This document shows, in pieces, positions 8,600-16,530 of a stretch of 64,000 nt of DNA. The translations under genes and the position numbers were made by a program. The DNA comes from CAZFDT01 sp964518335 (GTDB taxonomy: Bacteria > Planctomycetota > Phycisphaerae > Phycisphaerales > Phycisphaeraceae), in NCBI GenBank assembly GCA_964518335.1, contig CAZFDT010000015.1, positions 15,262-79,261 of the forward strand. Reading direction: 5' to 3'. Positions within the stretch are counted from its first letter, which is position 1; the number at the start of each line of letters is the position of its first letter. The notes beneath the pieces were generated by a model, which did no database searches, was not told the origin of the DNA, and worked only from the letters and a program-made list of their open reading frames with translations.

Positions 8600-9751
8600 C
8601 TACGCCAGCCAATCGACAAGCTGCGGCGCGAAATAGGTGATGATGAGGTCGGCGCCCGCGCGCTGGATGGCGAGCGTGGTCTCCGTCGCCGCGGCCTGCA
8701 GGTCGAGCCAGCCGCGCTGTGCCGCGGCGTGCAGCATGCTGTACTCGCCGCTGACGTGATAGGCCGCCACCGGCACGCCCCCGGCCGCCTGCTTCACCTG
8801 ATGCACCACGTCCAGGTACGTCGCCGCGGGCTTGACCATCACCATGTCCGCGCCCTGGGCCAGGTCGGCCGCCAGTTCGACCCGCCACTCGCCGCGGCGG
8901 CGATAGTCCATCTGATAGCCCTTGCGATGCCCAACCTTCATGCCGCCCTCGCCCGCGTCGCGGAACGGGCCGTACAGGTTCGACGCGTACTTGACGCTGT
9001 AGGCCAGGATCGCCACGTGGCCGAACCCCGCCGCGTCCAGCGCCCCGCGAATGGCGCCGACCTGCCCGTCCATCATGCCCGAGGGTGCCACGACATCCGC
9101 GCCGGCCCGCGCCTGGGCCACTGCAACGCCGGCATACAACTGCAGCGTCGCGTCGTTGTCCACCGCCGGGGTGGCGGGCACGGCAGCGGCGGTACGGGCG
9201 CCTTGCCTGGGCCCGACACCCGACACCCGACACCCCACACCCGCCTCCCCCAGCACGCCGCAGTGCCCGTGGTCGGTGTACTCGCACAGGCACAGGTCGG
9301 CGTACATCACCACGTCGAGTCCGGCGTCCTTCACCGCCGCCAGGGTGCGGTTGACGGGGCAGCCGGCGTCGGCGGCGTAGCTGCCCGTCGCGTCCTTGCG
9401 CGGCGCGGGGGTGACGCCAAAGAGGATGAACTGGCGCAGGCCCTTGGCCGCCAGCGTGCCGATGCGCTGGGTCGCCGTAGCGACGGGCAGTTGCTCGACG
9501 CCGGGCATGGACCCCACGGGCACGGGGGCGTCGAGATCGCCGACGAAGAGGGGGTAGATGAGCTGGTGGGGATGCACCCGCACGTCGGCCACGGCATCGC
9601 GCAGGGCCGCCAGTCGGCGCAGCCGCCGCGGTCGGTGAACCAGGCTCGCACCGGCATGCACCGATGCAGAGCCCATTTCCGGGGGCATTTCCGGGGGCAC
9701 TTCCGGGGGCACTTCCGGGGGCGGGGACACTTCCGGGGGGGGGGTGGGCAT
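8600..9751 (-). CDS. hemB: Delta-aminolevulinic acid dehydratase with repeat-derived insertions
   Basis: Porphobilinogen synthase, the second common step of haem synthesis. The active-site lysines are in AYSVKYASNLYGPF and VMVKPAATYLD, and the metal-binding loop DLCLCEYTDHGHC is intact. Two features are odd. The N-terminus carries a proline-glutamate repeat (PPEVPPEVPPEMPPEM) coded by tandem 12-mers. Between HCGVL and VDNDATL, where the family has about six residues, there are about 29, coded by a fragment of a dispersed repeat. The start is uncertain: ATG at 9751 has AGGA about 9 nt upstream, and ATG at 9760, 9772, 9781 or GTG at 9802 are also in frame. The catalytic core looks complete. Confidence 0.95.
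   Translation of the reverse strand: MPTPPPEVSPPPEVPPEVPPEMPPEMGSASVHAGASLVHRPRRLRRLAALRDAVADVRVHPHQLIYPLFVGDLDAPVPVGSMPGVEQLPVATATQRIGTLAAKGLRQFILFGVTPAPRKDATGSYAADAGCPVNRTLAAVKDAGLDVVMYADLCLCEYTDHGHCGVLGEAGVGCRVSGVGPRQGARTAAAVPATPAVDNDATLQLYAGVAVAQARAGADVVAPSGMMDGQVGAIRGALDAAGFGHVAILAYSVKYASNLYGPFRDAGEGGMKVGHRKGYQMDYRRRGEWRVELAADLAQGADMVMVKPAATYLDVVHQVKQAAGGVPVAAYHVSGEYSMLHAAAQRGWLDLQAAATETTLAIQRAGADLIITYFAPQLVDWLA
9204..9252 (-). repeat. Fragment of the dispersed repeat inserted in frame in hemB
   Basis: Read on the minus strand this is a G-rich run, then GGTGTCGG-type units in tandem, then CAGGCA. The same order of G-run, TATCGGG/TGTCGGG units and GGCA occurs in the long repeat copies at 33593-33938 and 35441-35750. 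In hemB it stays open in frame and codes roughly EAGVGCRVSGVG. Confidence 0.7.
9672..9742 (-). repeat. Tandem 12-mer mini-repeats at the hemB 5' end
   Basis: Five TTCCGGGGGC-containing units, four of them spaced by 12 nt (on the plus strand), code for repeated Pro-Pro-Glu-Val/Met. The same core recurs at 15011-15028, 15301-15341, 25358-25384 and inside the hairpin element at 54306-54414. Confidence 0.75.
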
Positions 9752-9802
9752 GGTGGACATCCTATCCGGCATAGACGACATAACTTGGATCGATTTTCCC
9801 AC

Positions 9803-9832
9803 TTGACAGCCGTGCGGTAAAGCGGGTAAATT
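9803..9832 (+). promoter_or_regulatory. Promoter upstream of the 10278 pseudopilin gene
   Basis: TTGACA (9803-9808), 18 nt, TAAATT (9827-9832), reading away from hemB. If used it gives a leader of about 440 nt. Confidence 0.65.
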
Positions 9833-10277
9833 GGTAAGGAGTATTCAGGGTTTTCCCCGAGCATCGTGTTGGACTGCTGGCCTGCTTCATCCGATTGACC
9901 TGCCATTATTTGTTTCCCGCCCGATTCCGCCAGCCTTCTAACACGCTTTGGAGCTCCCACCGCAGGACGCGGAACATCCCGTGGGGTTGACGGGGGCCGT
10001 CGGACGCGCCAGGCGTCTGCCGGTTCGAACGTTGTCCCCGTGGGGCGAGCGTGTCGCCCCGCAGTTTGTTCAGGCAAGACGGTCGGCTGACCGTCGGGAG
10101 CCCGCATCACTCGTTTTACATCCCGTCTGTCGATCCCGGTTGTTCGCTGCGTGGGCGAAGCCGGACCCCCGGAAGCCCGATCTTCCGGGACGGGTTGTGC
10201 GAGTCCTCCCGACCAAGCTGCCTGCCGCCAGGCCGAAAGTCCCAGGCCTTACCTTGGCCTTGTAGGAGCATCCCATC
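9833..10277 (+). other. Long structured leader or intergenic region before the pseudopilin gene
   Basis: No coding frame is convincing. Several strong hairpins are visible: GGGGCGA/TCGCCCC near 10044, CCCGGAAG/CTTCCGGG near 10168-10190, and a GGTCGGCTGACC segment near 10081. The end has TAGGAGCATCCCATC before the ATG. It may be the untranslated leader of the pseudopilin mRNA; no known riboswitch is recognised. Confidence 0.4.
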
Positions 10278-11018
10278 ATGCGAAAACGTCAAGCGTTCAC
10301 CCTCATTGAGCTGCTGGTGGTCATTTCGATCATCGCGCTGCTCATCGGCATCCTGCTGCCGGCCCTCGGCGTCGCCCGCCGAACCGCCCGCCAGATGCAG
10401 AGCAACACCCAGGTCCGCGGCATTCACCAGGCCATGGTGACCTATGCCCAGGGCAACAACAGCGAGTTCCCCGGCCTCAACGGCTCGGGCGCGGCCGTGA
10501 CCAACAGCACCACCAACACCGGCAACAGCGGCGTTGGCGACACCGTCGAGGCCCGTTACTGGATCCTCCTCAACGGCAACTACTTCACAGGCGAGTACGC
10601 CGTCAGCCCCGTCGAGACCCGTGCGGCCTGGACGACCGGCTCCGGCAGCGTCACCACCACCAACTACTCCTACGGCATGCTGATGATCAACGGCACCGCC
10701 GTCAACCCGGCCGCTCGTAAGGCCGAGTGGAAGGACACCATCAACACCGAGGCCGCCGTCATGAGCGATCGCGCTCAGAGCGTCACCGGTGGCTACAAGA
10801 GCATCCACACCACCAGCGCCGGCGACTGGCGTGGCAGCGTGGGCTACAATGACAACCACGTCATCTTCGAGACCACCGACGGTCTGCGCAACACCCGCTA
10901 TGGCTCGGGCACCAGCAACACCACGGACACCCTGTTCGTGGAAGCCGGCACCGGCACCAGCGGCAGCGGTGACGCCCTCATCGTGTTCACCGGCACCAAC
11001 GTGACCACCGGTTCCTGA
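10278..11018 (+). CDS. Type II secretion/type IV pseudopilin-like protein
   Basis: 246 residues. The N-terminus has a short basic leader, the prepilin peptidase motif AFTLIELLVVISIIALLIG and then a hydrophobic helix, as in class III signal peptides. The rest is Ser/Thr/Asn/Gly-rich and not obviously related to the DUF1559 group or to the other two pseudopilins in this window. It is expected to be cleaved by a prepilin peptidase and to be exposed on the periplasmic face, either as a minor pilin or a secretion pseudopilin. AGGA lies 10 nt upstream. A hairpin terminator follows, so it is probably monocistronic. Confidence 0.85.
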   Translation: MRKRQAFTLIELLVVISIIALLIGILLPALGVARRTARQMQSNTQVRGIHQAMVTYAQGNNSEFPGLNGSGAAVTNSTTNTGNSGVGDTVEARYWILLNGNYFTGEYAVSPVETRAAWTTGSGSVTTTNYSYGMLMINGTAVNPAARKAEWKDTINTEAAVMSDRAQSVTGGYKSIHTTSAGDWRGSVGYNDNHVIFETTDGLRNTRYGSGTSNTTDTLFVEAGTGTSGSGDALIVFTGTNVTTGS

Positions 11019-11047
11019 TCGACGCAGTGACAATCCATTGATTCGAC

Positions 11048-11081
11048 GGCCGGCCTCCCGAAAGGGGGGCCGGTCTGTTTT
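11048..11081 (+). terminator. Rho-independent terminator after the pseudopilin gene
   Basis: Stem CCGGCCTCCC / GGGGGGCCGG with a GAAA loop, followed by TCTGTTTT. Confidence 0.85.
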
Positions 11082-11129
11082 CGGGCCTCTCGCCGCACCC
11101 GCCGCCCCGTTTCCGCGTAGATTGCTCCG

Positions 11130-13748
11130 ATGGCCACACGCCTTCGCCAGTTCAGCCCCACCCGCGCCGCCGTCGTGCTGATGCCGCTGCTCGTGGCGAT
11201 TCTGTATCACCCGGCGTTCCACGCGCCGCCGATCTTCGACGACGGCCCGGCCATCACCCAGAACGCGACCATTCGCCACCTGGACCGCTTGGGCCAGGTC
11301 CTCTCCCCGCCGCGCGAAAATCCGATGAGCGGCCGGCCCGTCACCAACCTCTCGCTGGCGATCGACTACGCCATCTTCGGCATCGACCCGTGGGGCATGC
11401 GGCTGACGAACATGGTCATCCACGTGCTGTGCGGGTGGCTGCTGATGAGCCTGGTGGCGCGGAGCCTGGCCTGGCCGGGCGTGCCCGGGCGTCTGCGCCG
11501 CCATCGTCGCTGGATCGCCGCCGCCGCCGCGCTGCTGTGGACCGTTCACCCGCTTAACTCCGAGGCGGTGATCTACCTCACGCAGCGGACCGAGCTGATG
11601 GTGTCGCTGTGGTACCTGGTGACGCTCTACACGGCGATGCGCGGGATGGAGGCAGCCGCTGCAGTGGACCACTCCGCCGGCGAGCCGGCATCGTCGGGCT
11701 GGATGTCGCACCCCAGCTCCGGCTGGTTCGCCATCGCCATCGTCGCGTGCGCCCTGGGCATGGGGTCCAAGGAGGTGATGGTGTCGGCCCCGCTGGCGGT
11801 GCTGCTCTATGACCGGGCGTTCGCCTCGGGATCGTTCCTCGGCGCGCTGCGGCGGCGCTGGGCGCTGTACCTGGGGCTGGCGGCGACGTGGGGCATCCTG
11901 GCGTTTCTCGTCTGGGACAACCCGCGCGGGGGCTCGACCGGCACGGGCCACGGCGTGTCCGCGCTGGACTACCTGCGCACGCAGGCGGGGGTGGTGGCGT
12001 TCTACGTGCGCCTGGTGTTCTGGCCCCACCCGCTGATCATCTTCCACGACTGGCCGATCGTGAAGACGTGGGGCCCGGCCGTGGCGCCGGGGCTGCTGGT
12101 CGTGGCGCTGCTGGCGGCGACGGGGCTGGCGCTGTGGCGCTGGCCGCGTGCGGGGTTCGCCGGGGCGTGCTTCTTCCTGATCCTGGGCCCGACGTCGAGC
12201 GTGGTCCCCATCGTGACCGAGGTTGCCGCCGAGCGGCGCATGTACCTGCCGTCGTTTGCGATGATCGTCACGGTGCTGCTGGCCGTCCCGTGGCTGCTGG
12301 TGCAACTGCAGCGAAGGCTCGGGCCGGCGGCGACATGGTGGAGATTCGGCGGCGCCGCGGCGAGCTTTGCCGTCTTTGCCGCCCTCGCCACCGCCTGTCT
12401 GCTGCGCGCCGAGGACTATCGCACGCCCATCACCATCTGGCGCGATGCGTCGTACAAGGACCCCAACTCGCCGCTGATCCACAACAACCTGGGCAGCAGT
12501 CTGATCGATGCGGGAGCGGTGTCGGACGGCATCGTCGCGCTCCACCGTGCCATCGCGCTCAAGCCGGCCTATCCCGACGCCCTGACCAACCTCGGCGCCG
12601 CCTACTCGCGTTTCGAGCAGTTCGAGAAGGCCGCCGAGGTCACGCTCAAGGCGTTGGAGCTCAAGCCCGACCAGGGCTGGGGCCTGGGCAACATGGGTTT
12701 GTACACCTATCGCCTCGGGCGGATCGAGGAGGGCATGGACTACATGCGGCGTGCCCTGATTGCGGAGCCGAACAACGCGCAGATTCACATCGCCATGGGT
12801 CAGATGCTCGGGCAGCGGCGGGCGTTTGCGGAGGCGGCGGCGCACCTGTACCGCGCGGTGGAACTGCAGCCGGAGAACGCCGTGGCGCGGGGCAACCTGG
12901 CGGTGGTTCTGGCCGACCTGGGCCAGATGGACGCGGCCGTGGCGCAGTTGGAGCGGGGTCTGCAACTCGATCCGACGGTCGTGCCCGTGCGCATCGCCGC
13001 CGCCAAGATCGCCGCCATGCAGACGGGCGCGCTCGATCAGATCAAGGTGCTGCAGGCCCTGGTCAAGGAAAAGCCCAACGATCCCGACGTGGTGATGGAG
13101 TACGCGGCGATGCTGGCGCGTGCCGGGCGTTACGACGAATCGGAGCGGCAGTACCGTCACGCGGTGTTTCTCAGTCCCAACTCGGCGCGGGCCAGCGACG
13201 GGCTGGGCGCCGCCATCGCGGGGCAGGGTCGTTACGAGGAGGCGCGCCCGTTCTTCGAGCGCGCCCTGGAGCTGGACCCCAAGCGGCCCGACGCGATGCT
13301 CAACCTGGGCGTCGCCCTCATGGCGCTGGGCGAGCAGGAGCAGGCGGTCGAGCTGTACCGCCGCGCCATCGCGCAGGACGACCGCTACGCCGAGGCCCAT
13401 TACAACCTGGGTAACGCCCTGGCCGGCGCAGGCGAACGCTCCGAAGCGATCGAGCACTACCGCAAGGCCGTCGCGCTGCGCCCCAGCTACGTGCAGGCCC
13501 ACTTCAACCTCGGCAACGCCCTGGACGAGAGCGGCCAACTCGACGACGCGGCCAAGTCCTTCCGGCGCACCATCGAACTCGATCCGCGCCACGTCTTCGC
13601 CTGGAACAACCTCGGCCGCGTCTATGCCCGGCAGGACCAGCTCGCCGATGCCGTCAAGTGCTTCGAGCGCGCCTTGAGTTTCCAGCCCGACTTCATCGAC
13701 GCCACGGTCAACCTCGATCGCGCCCGCGCTATGATGCGCCGTCAGTGA
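11130..13748 (+). CDS. TMTC-like multi-pass membrane protein with C-terminal TPR repeats
   Basis: 872 residues. The N-terminal half (about 15-430) has many membrane helices and an acidic FDDGPAI motif in the first extracytoplasmic loop, followed by NPMSGRPVTNLSLAIDY, HPLNSEAVIYLTQR and GMGSKEVMVSAPL; this pattern is that of the TMTC/DUF1736 proteins, likely GT-C fold glycosyltransferases. The C-terminal half (from about 445) holds about twelve TPR units (NNLGSSLIDAG, YNLGNALAGAG, FNLGNALDESG). The glycosyl substrate is unknown. ATG at 11130 lies 6 nt after TAGATT with no Shine-Dalgarno. guaB follows after 48 nt. Confidence 0.85.
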   Translation: MATRLRQFSPTRAAVVLMPLLVAILYHPAFHAPPIFDDGPAITQNATIRHLDRLGQVLSPPRENPMSGRPVTNLSLAIDYAIFGIDPWGMRLTNMVIHVLCGWLLMSLVARSLAWPGVPGRLRRHRRWIAAAAALLWTVHPLNSEAVIYLTQRTELMVSLWYLVTLYTAMRGMEAAAAVDHSAGEPASSGWMSHPSSGWFAIAIVACALGMGSKEVMVSAPLAVLLYDRAFASGSFLGALRRRWALYLGLAATWGILAFLVWDNPRGGSTGTGHGVSALDYLRTQAGVVAFYVRLVFWPHPLIIFHDWPIVKTWGPAVAPGLLVVALLAATGLALWRWPRAGFAGACFFLILGPTSSVVPIVTEVAAERRMYLPSFAMIVTVLLAVPWLLVQLQRRLGPAATWWRFGGAAASFAVFAALATACLLRAEDYRTPITIWRDASYKDPNSPLIHNNLGSSLIDAGAVSDGIVALHRAIALKPAYPDALTNLGAAYSRFEQFEKAAEVTLKALELKPDQGWGLGNMGLYTYRLGRIEEGMDYMRRALIAEPNNAQIHIAMGQMLGQRRAFAEAAAHLYRAVELQPENAVARGNLAVVLADLGQMDAAVAQLERGLQLDPTVVPVRIAAAKIAAMQTGALDQIKVLQALVKEKPNDPDVVMEYAAMLARAGRYDESERQYRHAVFLSPNSARASDGLGAAIAGQGRYEEARPFFERALELDPKRPDAMLNLGVALMALGEQEQAVELYRRAIAQDDRYAEAHYNLGNALAGAGERSEAIEHYRKAVALRPSYVQAHFNLGNALDESGQLDDAAKSFRRTIELDPRHVFAWNNLGRVYARQDQLADAVKCFERALSFQPDFIDATVNLDRARAMMRRQ

Positions 13749-13761
13749 CGCGCCGCGCCAC

Positions 13762-13790
13762 TTGCCCGCACCGGCCTTTTCGGGTAACAG
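13762..13790 (+). promoter_or_regulatory. Promoter of guaB, probably giving a leaderless mRNA
   Basis: TTGCCC (13762-13767), 17 nt, TAACAG (13785-13790). The ATG of guaB starts 6 nt later, where transcription should begin. Confidence 0.6.
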
Positions 13791-13796
13791 TGTTCC

Positions 13797-15281
13797 ATGG
13801 ACTCCAAAATCATTCTCGACGGCATCACCTTCGACGATGTCCTGCTCCTGCCCCGACGCAGCGATATCGTCCCCGCTCAGACCGACGTCTCCACGCGCCT
13901 GACCCGCAACATCCGCCTCAACATCCCACTGCTGTCGGCGCCGATGGACACCGTCACCGAGTCGTCCCTGGCCATCGCCCTGGCGCAGGAGGGCGGGCTG
14001 GGCGTCATTCACAAGAACCTGGCGATCGACCAGCAGGTCCGCGAGGTCACCAAGGTCAAGCGCTCGGCCAACGGCGTCATCGTCAACCCCGTCACGCTTC
14101 CCCCCGAAGCGCCCGCCCGCGAAGTGCAGCGGCTGATGAAGGAGCAGCGCATCAGCGGCGTGCCCATCACCGACAGCGGCGCCAGCGGCGGGCGCGTCGT
14201 GGGCATCGTCACCCGGCGCGACCTGGTCTTCCTCGACGACATCGACAAGCCCGTGCGCGACGTGATGACCAAGGACAAGCTCGTCACCGCGCCGCCCGAC
14301 ACGACGCTGGAGCAGGCCCATCGCATTCTCAACCAGAACAAGGTCGAGAAGCTCCTGCTGGTGGACAAGGACTTTCGCCTCACCGGGCTGATCACGATGC
14401 GCGACATCGACAAGCTGGAGCAGTTTCCGCTGGCGTGCCGCGACAAGCGCGGGCGGCTGCGCGTGGGTGCTGCAGTGGGCGTTCACCAGCTCGATCGCGT
14501 CGAGGCGCTCATCAAGGCCGACGTGGACGTGCTGATCGTCGATTCGGCGCACGGGCACAGCGGCAACGTGATCGACACGGTGCGTGCGGTCAAGAGCCGG
14601 TTCGACATCGACGTGATCGCGGGGAACGTGGCGACGACGGAGGGTGCGGCGGCGCTGATCGACGCCGGTGCGGACGCGGTGAAGGTTGGCATCGGGCCGG
14701 GCTCGATCTGCACGACGCGGATCGTCACGGGCGTGGGCGTGCCGCAGGTCTCGGCGATCATCAACGCCTGCAAGGCCGCCGATGATGCCGGTGTCCCCAT
14801 CGTCGCCGACGGCGGGATTCGTCACAGCGGGGACATCACCAAGGCCGTTGCCGCCGGCGCCAGTGCGGTGATGCTCGGCTCGCTGTTTGCCGGGCTCGAC
14901 GAGGCGCCGGGCGAGAACATCATCCACATGGGCCGACGCTACAAGACGTACCGCGGCATGGGCAGCCAGGGCGCGATGATGGCGGGCTCGGCCGACCGCT
15001 ACGGGCAGAAAGGCACTTCCGGGGGCAAGCTCGTGCCCGAGGGCGTCGAGGGCCGCGTGCCCTATCGCGGACCGCTCTCCGACTTCGTCTATCAACTCGT
15101 CGGCGGGCTCCGCGCCGGCATGGGCTACTGCGGCGCCCAGACCATCGACGACCTGCGCCGCGACGCCCGCTTCTGCCGCATCAGCGGCGCCAGCCTCGCC
15201 GAAAGCCACCCCCACGACATCACCATCACCAAGGAAAGCCCCAACTACACCGTGGAATACCACGGCCGCGGCGAGGAGTGA
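13797..15281 (+). CDS. guaB: IMP dehydrogenase
   Basis: 494 residues. Oxidises IMP to XMP, the committed step of GMP synthesis. The catalytic cysteine is Cys305 in GPGSICTTRIVTGVG. A Bateman module of two CBS domains interrupts the barrel at about residues 95-210. The flap KLVPEGVEGRVPYRG and the phosphate loop ADGGIRHSGD are intact. Just before the flap the protein reads GTSGG, coded by one TTCCGGGGGC mini-repeat unit (15011-15028), where relatives are variable. No ribosome binding site; see the promoter entry. Confidence 0.97.
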   Translation: MDSKIILDGITFDDVLLLPRRSDIVPAQTDVSTRLTRNIRLNIPLLSAPMDTVTESSLAIALAQEGGLGVIHKNLAIDQQVREVTKVKRSANGVIVNPVTLPPEAPAREVQRLMKEQRISGVPITDSGASGGRVVGIVTRRDLVFLDDIDKPVRDVMTKDKLVTAPPDTTLEQAHRILNQNKVEKLLLVDKDFRLTGLITMRDIDKLEQFPLACRDKRGRLRVGAAVGVHQLDRVEALIKADVDVLIVDSAHGHSGNVIDTVRAVKSRFDIDVIAGNVATTEGAAALIDAGADAVKVGIGPGSICTTRIVTGVGVPQVSAIINACKAADDAGVPIVADGGIRHSGDITKAVAAGASAVMLGSLFAGLDEAPGENIIHMGRRYKTYRGMGSQGAMMAGSADRYGQKGTSGGKLVPEGVEGRVPYRGPLSDFVYQLVGGLRAGMGYCGAQTIDDLRRDARFCRISGASLAESHPHDITITKESPNYTVEYHGRGEE

Positions 15282-15300
15282 CCGCGACGGGGTTGTTTGC

Positions 15301-15341
15301 GGCGGCATTCCGGCGGCATTCCGGGGGGCGTTCCGGGGGCG
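15301..15341 (+). repeat. Tandem TTCCGGxGGC mini-repeats between guaB and ilvC
   Basis: Four imperfect units of GGCATTCCGG(C/G)GG or GCGTTCCGGGGG stand directly before the ilvC promoter; the same unit extends hemB 5.6 kb away. Confidence 0.7.
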
Positions 15342-15342
15342 T

Positions 15343-15371
15343 TTGCCTGCACATCAGCAAGCCACTAGATT
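15343..15371 (+). promoter_or_regulatory. Promoter of ilvC
   Basis: TTGCCT (15343-15348), 17 nt, TAGATT (15366-15371); the leader to the ATG at 15416 is about 40 nt. Confidence 0.65.
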
Positions 15372-15415
15372 GGCGGGTCTTTCCCCACCCGGACCTTATC
15401 CCCTGGAGTTCGACC

Positions 15416-16420
15416 ATGGCCCTGGAAGTGCTTTACGACAAAGACGGCTCGCTTCACCCCCTGCAAGGCAAGACCGTGGCAGTGCTCGGCTACGGCAGCC
15501 AGGGCCACGCCCACGCCCAGAACCTGCGCGACTCGGGCGTCAAGGTCATCGTCGCCAACCGCAAGGACTCGAAGAACGGCAAGCTCGCCATCGAGCACGG
15601 GTTCGACCCGATGAGCGTCGAGGACGCGGTCAAGCAGGCGGACCTGGTCATCCTGACGCTGCCCGACGAGGTGCAGCCGGACGTTTATGCCAAGTCGATC
15701 GCGCCGCATCTGAAGGCGGGCATGACGCTGGGCGCGACGCACGGGTTCAACGTGCATTTCAAGACCATCGTGCCGCCGAAGGACGTGAACGTGGTGATGG
15801 TCGCGCCCAAGGGCCCGGGGCACACGGTGCGCAGCGAGTTCGAGCGGGGTGGCGGCGTGCCGTGCCTTCTGGCGGTGCATCAGGATGCGTCGGGCCAATC
15901 GCGCGAGCTTGCCCTGGCGTGGGCCATCGGCGTCGGCGGCGGCCGCTCGGGCATCATCGTCACCAACTTCAAGGACGAGTGCGAAACCGACCTCTTCGGC
16001 GAGCAGAACGTGCTCTGCGGCGGGCTGAGCGAACTCATCAAGAAGGGCTTCGAGGTCCTCGTCGAAGCGGGCTATCCGCCCGAGCTGGCCTACTTCGAGG
16101 TGTGCCACGAGGTCAAGCTCATCGTCGATCTGGTGGTGCGCGGCGGGCTCTCCTACATGCGCTACTCGATCAGCAACACCGCCGAGTTCGGCGACTACCA
16201 CACCGGGCCGAGGATCATCGACGACGGCGTCAAGCAGCGCATGAAGCAGTCCCTGGCCGACATCCAGAGCGGCGACTTTGCGAAAACCTTCCGTGGGGAT
16301 TACGCCAAGGGGTTCAAGTGGTTCCTCGCCCAGCGCGAGAAGGAAAAGAGCCACGGCGTCGAGGTCACGGGCAAGAAGCTGCGTGCGATGATGCCGTGGA
16401 TCAAGCCGGTGGACATGTAA
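15416..16420 (+). CDS. ilvC: Ketol-acid reductoisomerase, class I
   Basis: 334 residues. Isomerises and reduces acetolactate or acetohydroxybutyrate in branched-chain amino acid synthesis with NAD(P)H. The Rossmann motif GYGSQGHAHAQNLRDSG is near residue 26, APKGPGHTVR and the catalytic acidic residues in TDLFGEQNVLCGG and ELAYFEVCHE are present, and the length fits the short class I form. ATG at 15416 is supported by the promoter and by CTGGAG upstream. A double-hairpin repeat follows the stop codon. ilvB/ilvH are not nearby. Confidence 0.97.
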   Translation: MALEVLYDKDGSLHPLQGKTVAVLGYGSQGHAHAQNLRDSGVKVIVANRKDSKNGKLAIEHGFDPMSVEDAVKQADLVILTLPDEVQPDVYAKSIAPHLKAGMTLGATHGFNVHFKTIVPPKDVNVVMVAPKGPGHTVRSEFERGGGVPCLLAVHQDASGQSRELALAWAIGVGGGRSGIIVTNFKDECETDLFGEQNVLCGGLSELIKKGFEVLVEAGYPPELAYFEVCHEVKLIVDLVVRGGLSYMRYSISNTAEFGDYHTGPRIIDDGVKQRMKQSLADIQSGDFAKTFRGDYAKGFKWFLAQREKEKSHGVEVTGKKLRAMMPWIKPVDM

Positions 16421-16427
16421 GAGGCCG

Positions 16428-16510
16428 CCACGCCGGACCTGAGTCGGCGAAGGTCCGGGCCGGCCAGGGGGGTTTTGATCCGGAGCTTCGAGGACTCAGC
16501 TCCGGCGTGG
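16428..16510. repeat. Double-hairpin intergenic element, copy A
   Basis: Two arms of about 31 nt form an inverted repeat, and each arm folds on its own: CCGGACCT/AGGTCCGG in the left arm and CCGGAGCT/AGCTCCGG in the right. The C/G changes between arms are compensatory within each small stem. Copies B (55796-55876) and C (54306-54414) share the CACGCCGGACCTGAG start. Confidence 0.8.
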
Positions 16511-16530
16511 AAGCCCGGTACAATGTGAGT

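Noticed and set aside
10116..15308. A 1730-codon open frame on the minus strand opposite the TMTC-like gene and guaB
   Set aside because: It is a shadow of the high-GC codon use of the plus-strand genes; the plus-strand proteins have clear families and the shadow has only low-complexity Arg/His/Gly composition.
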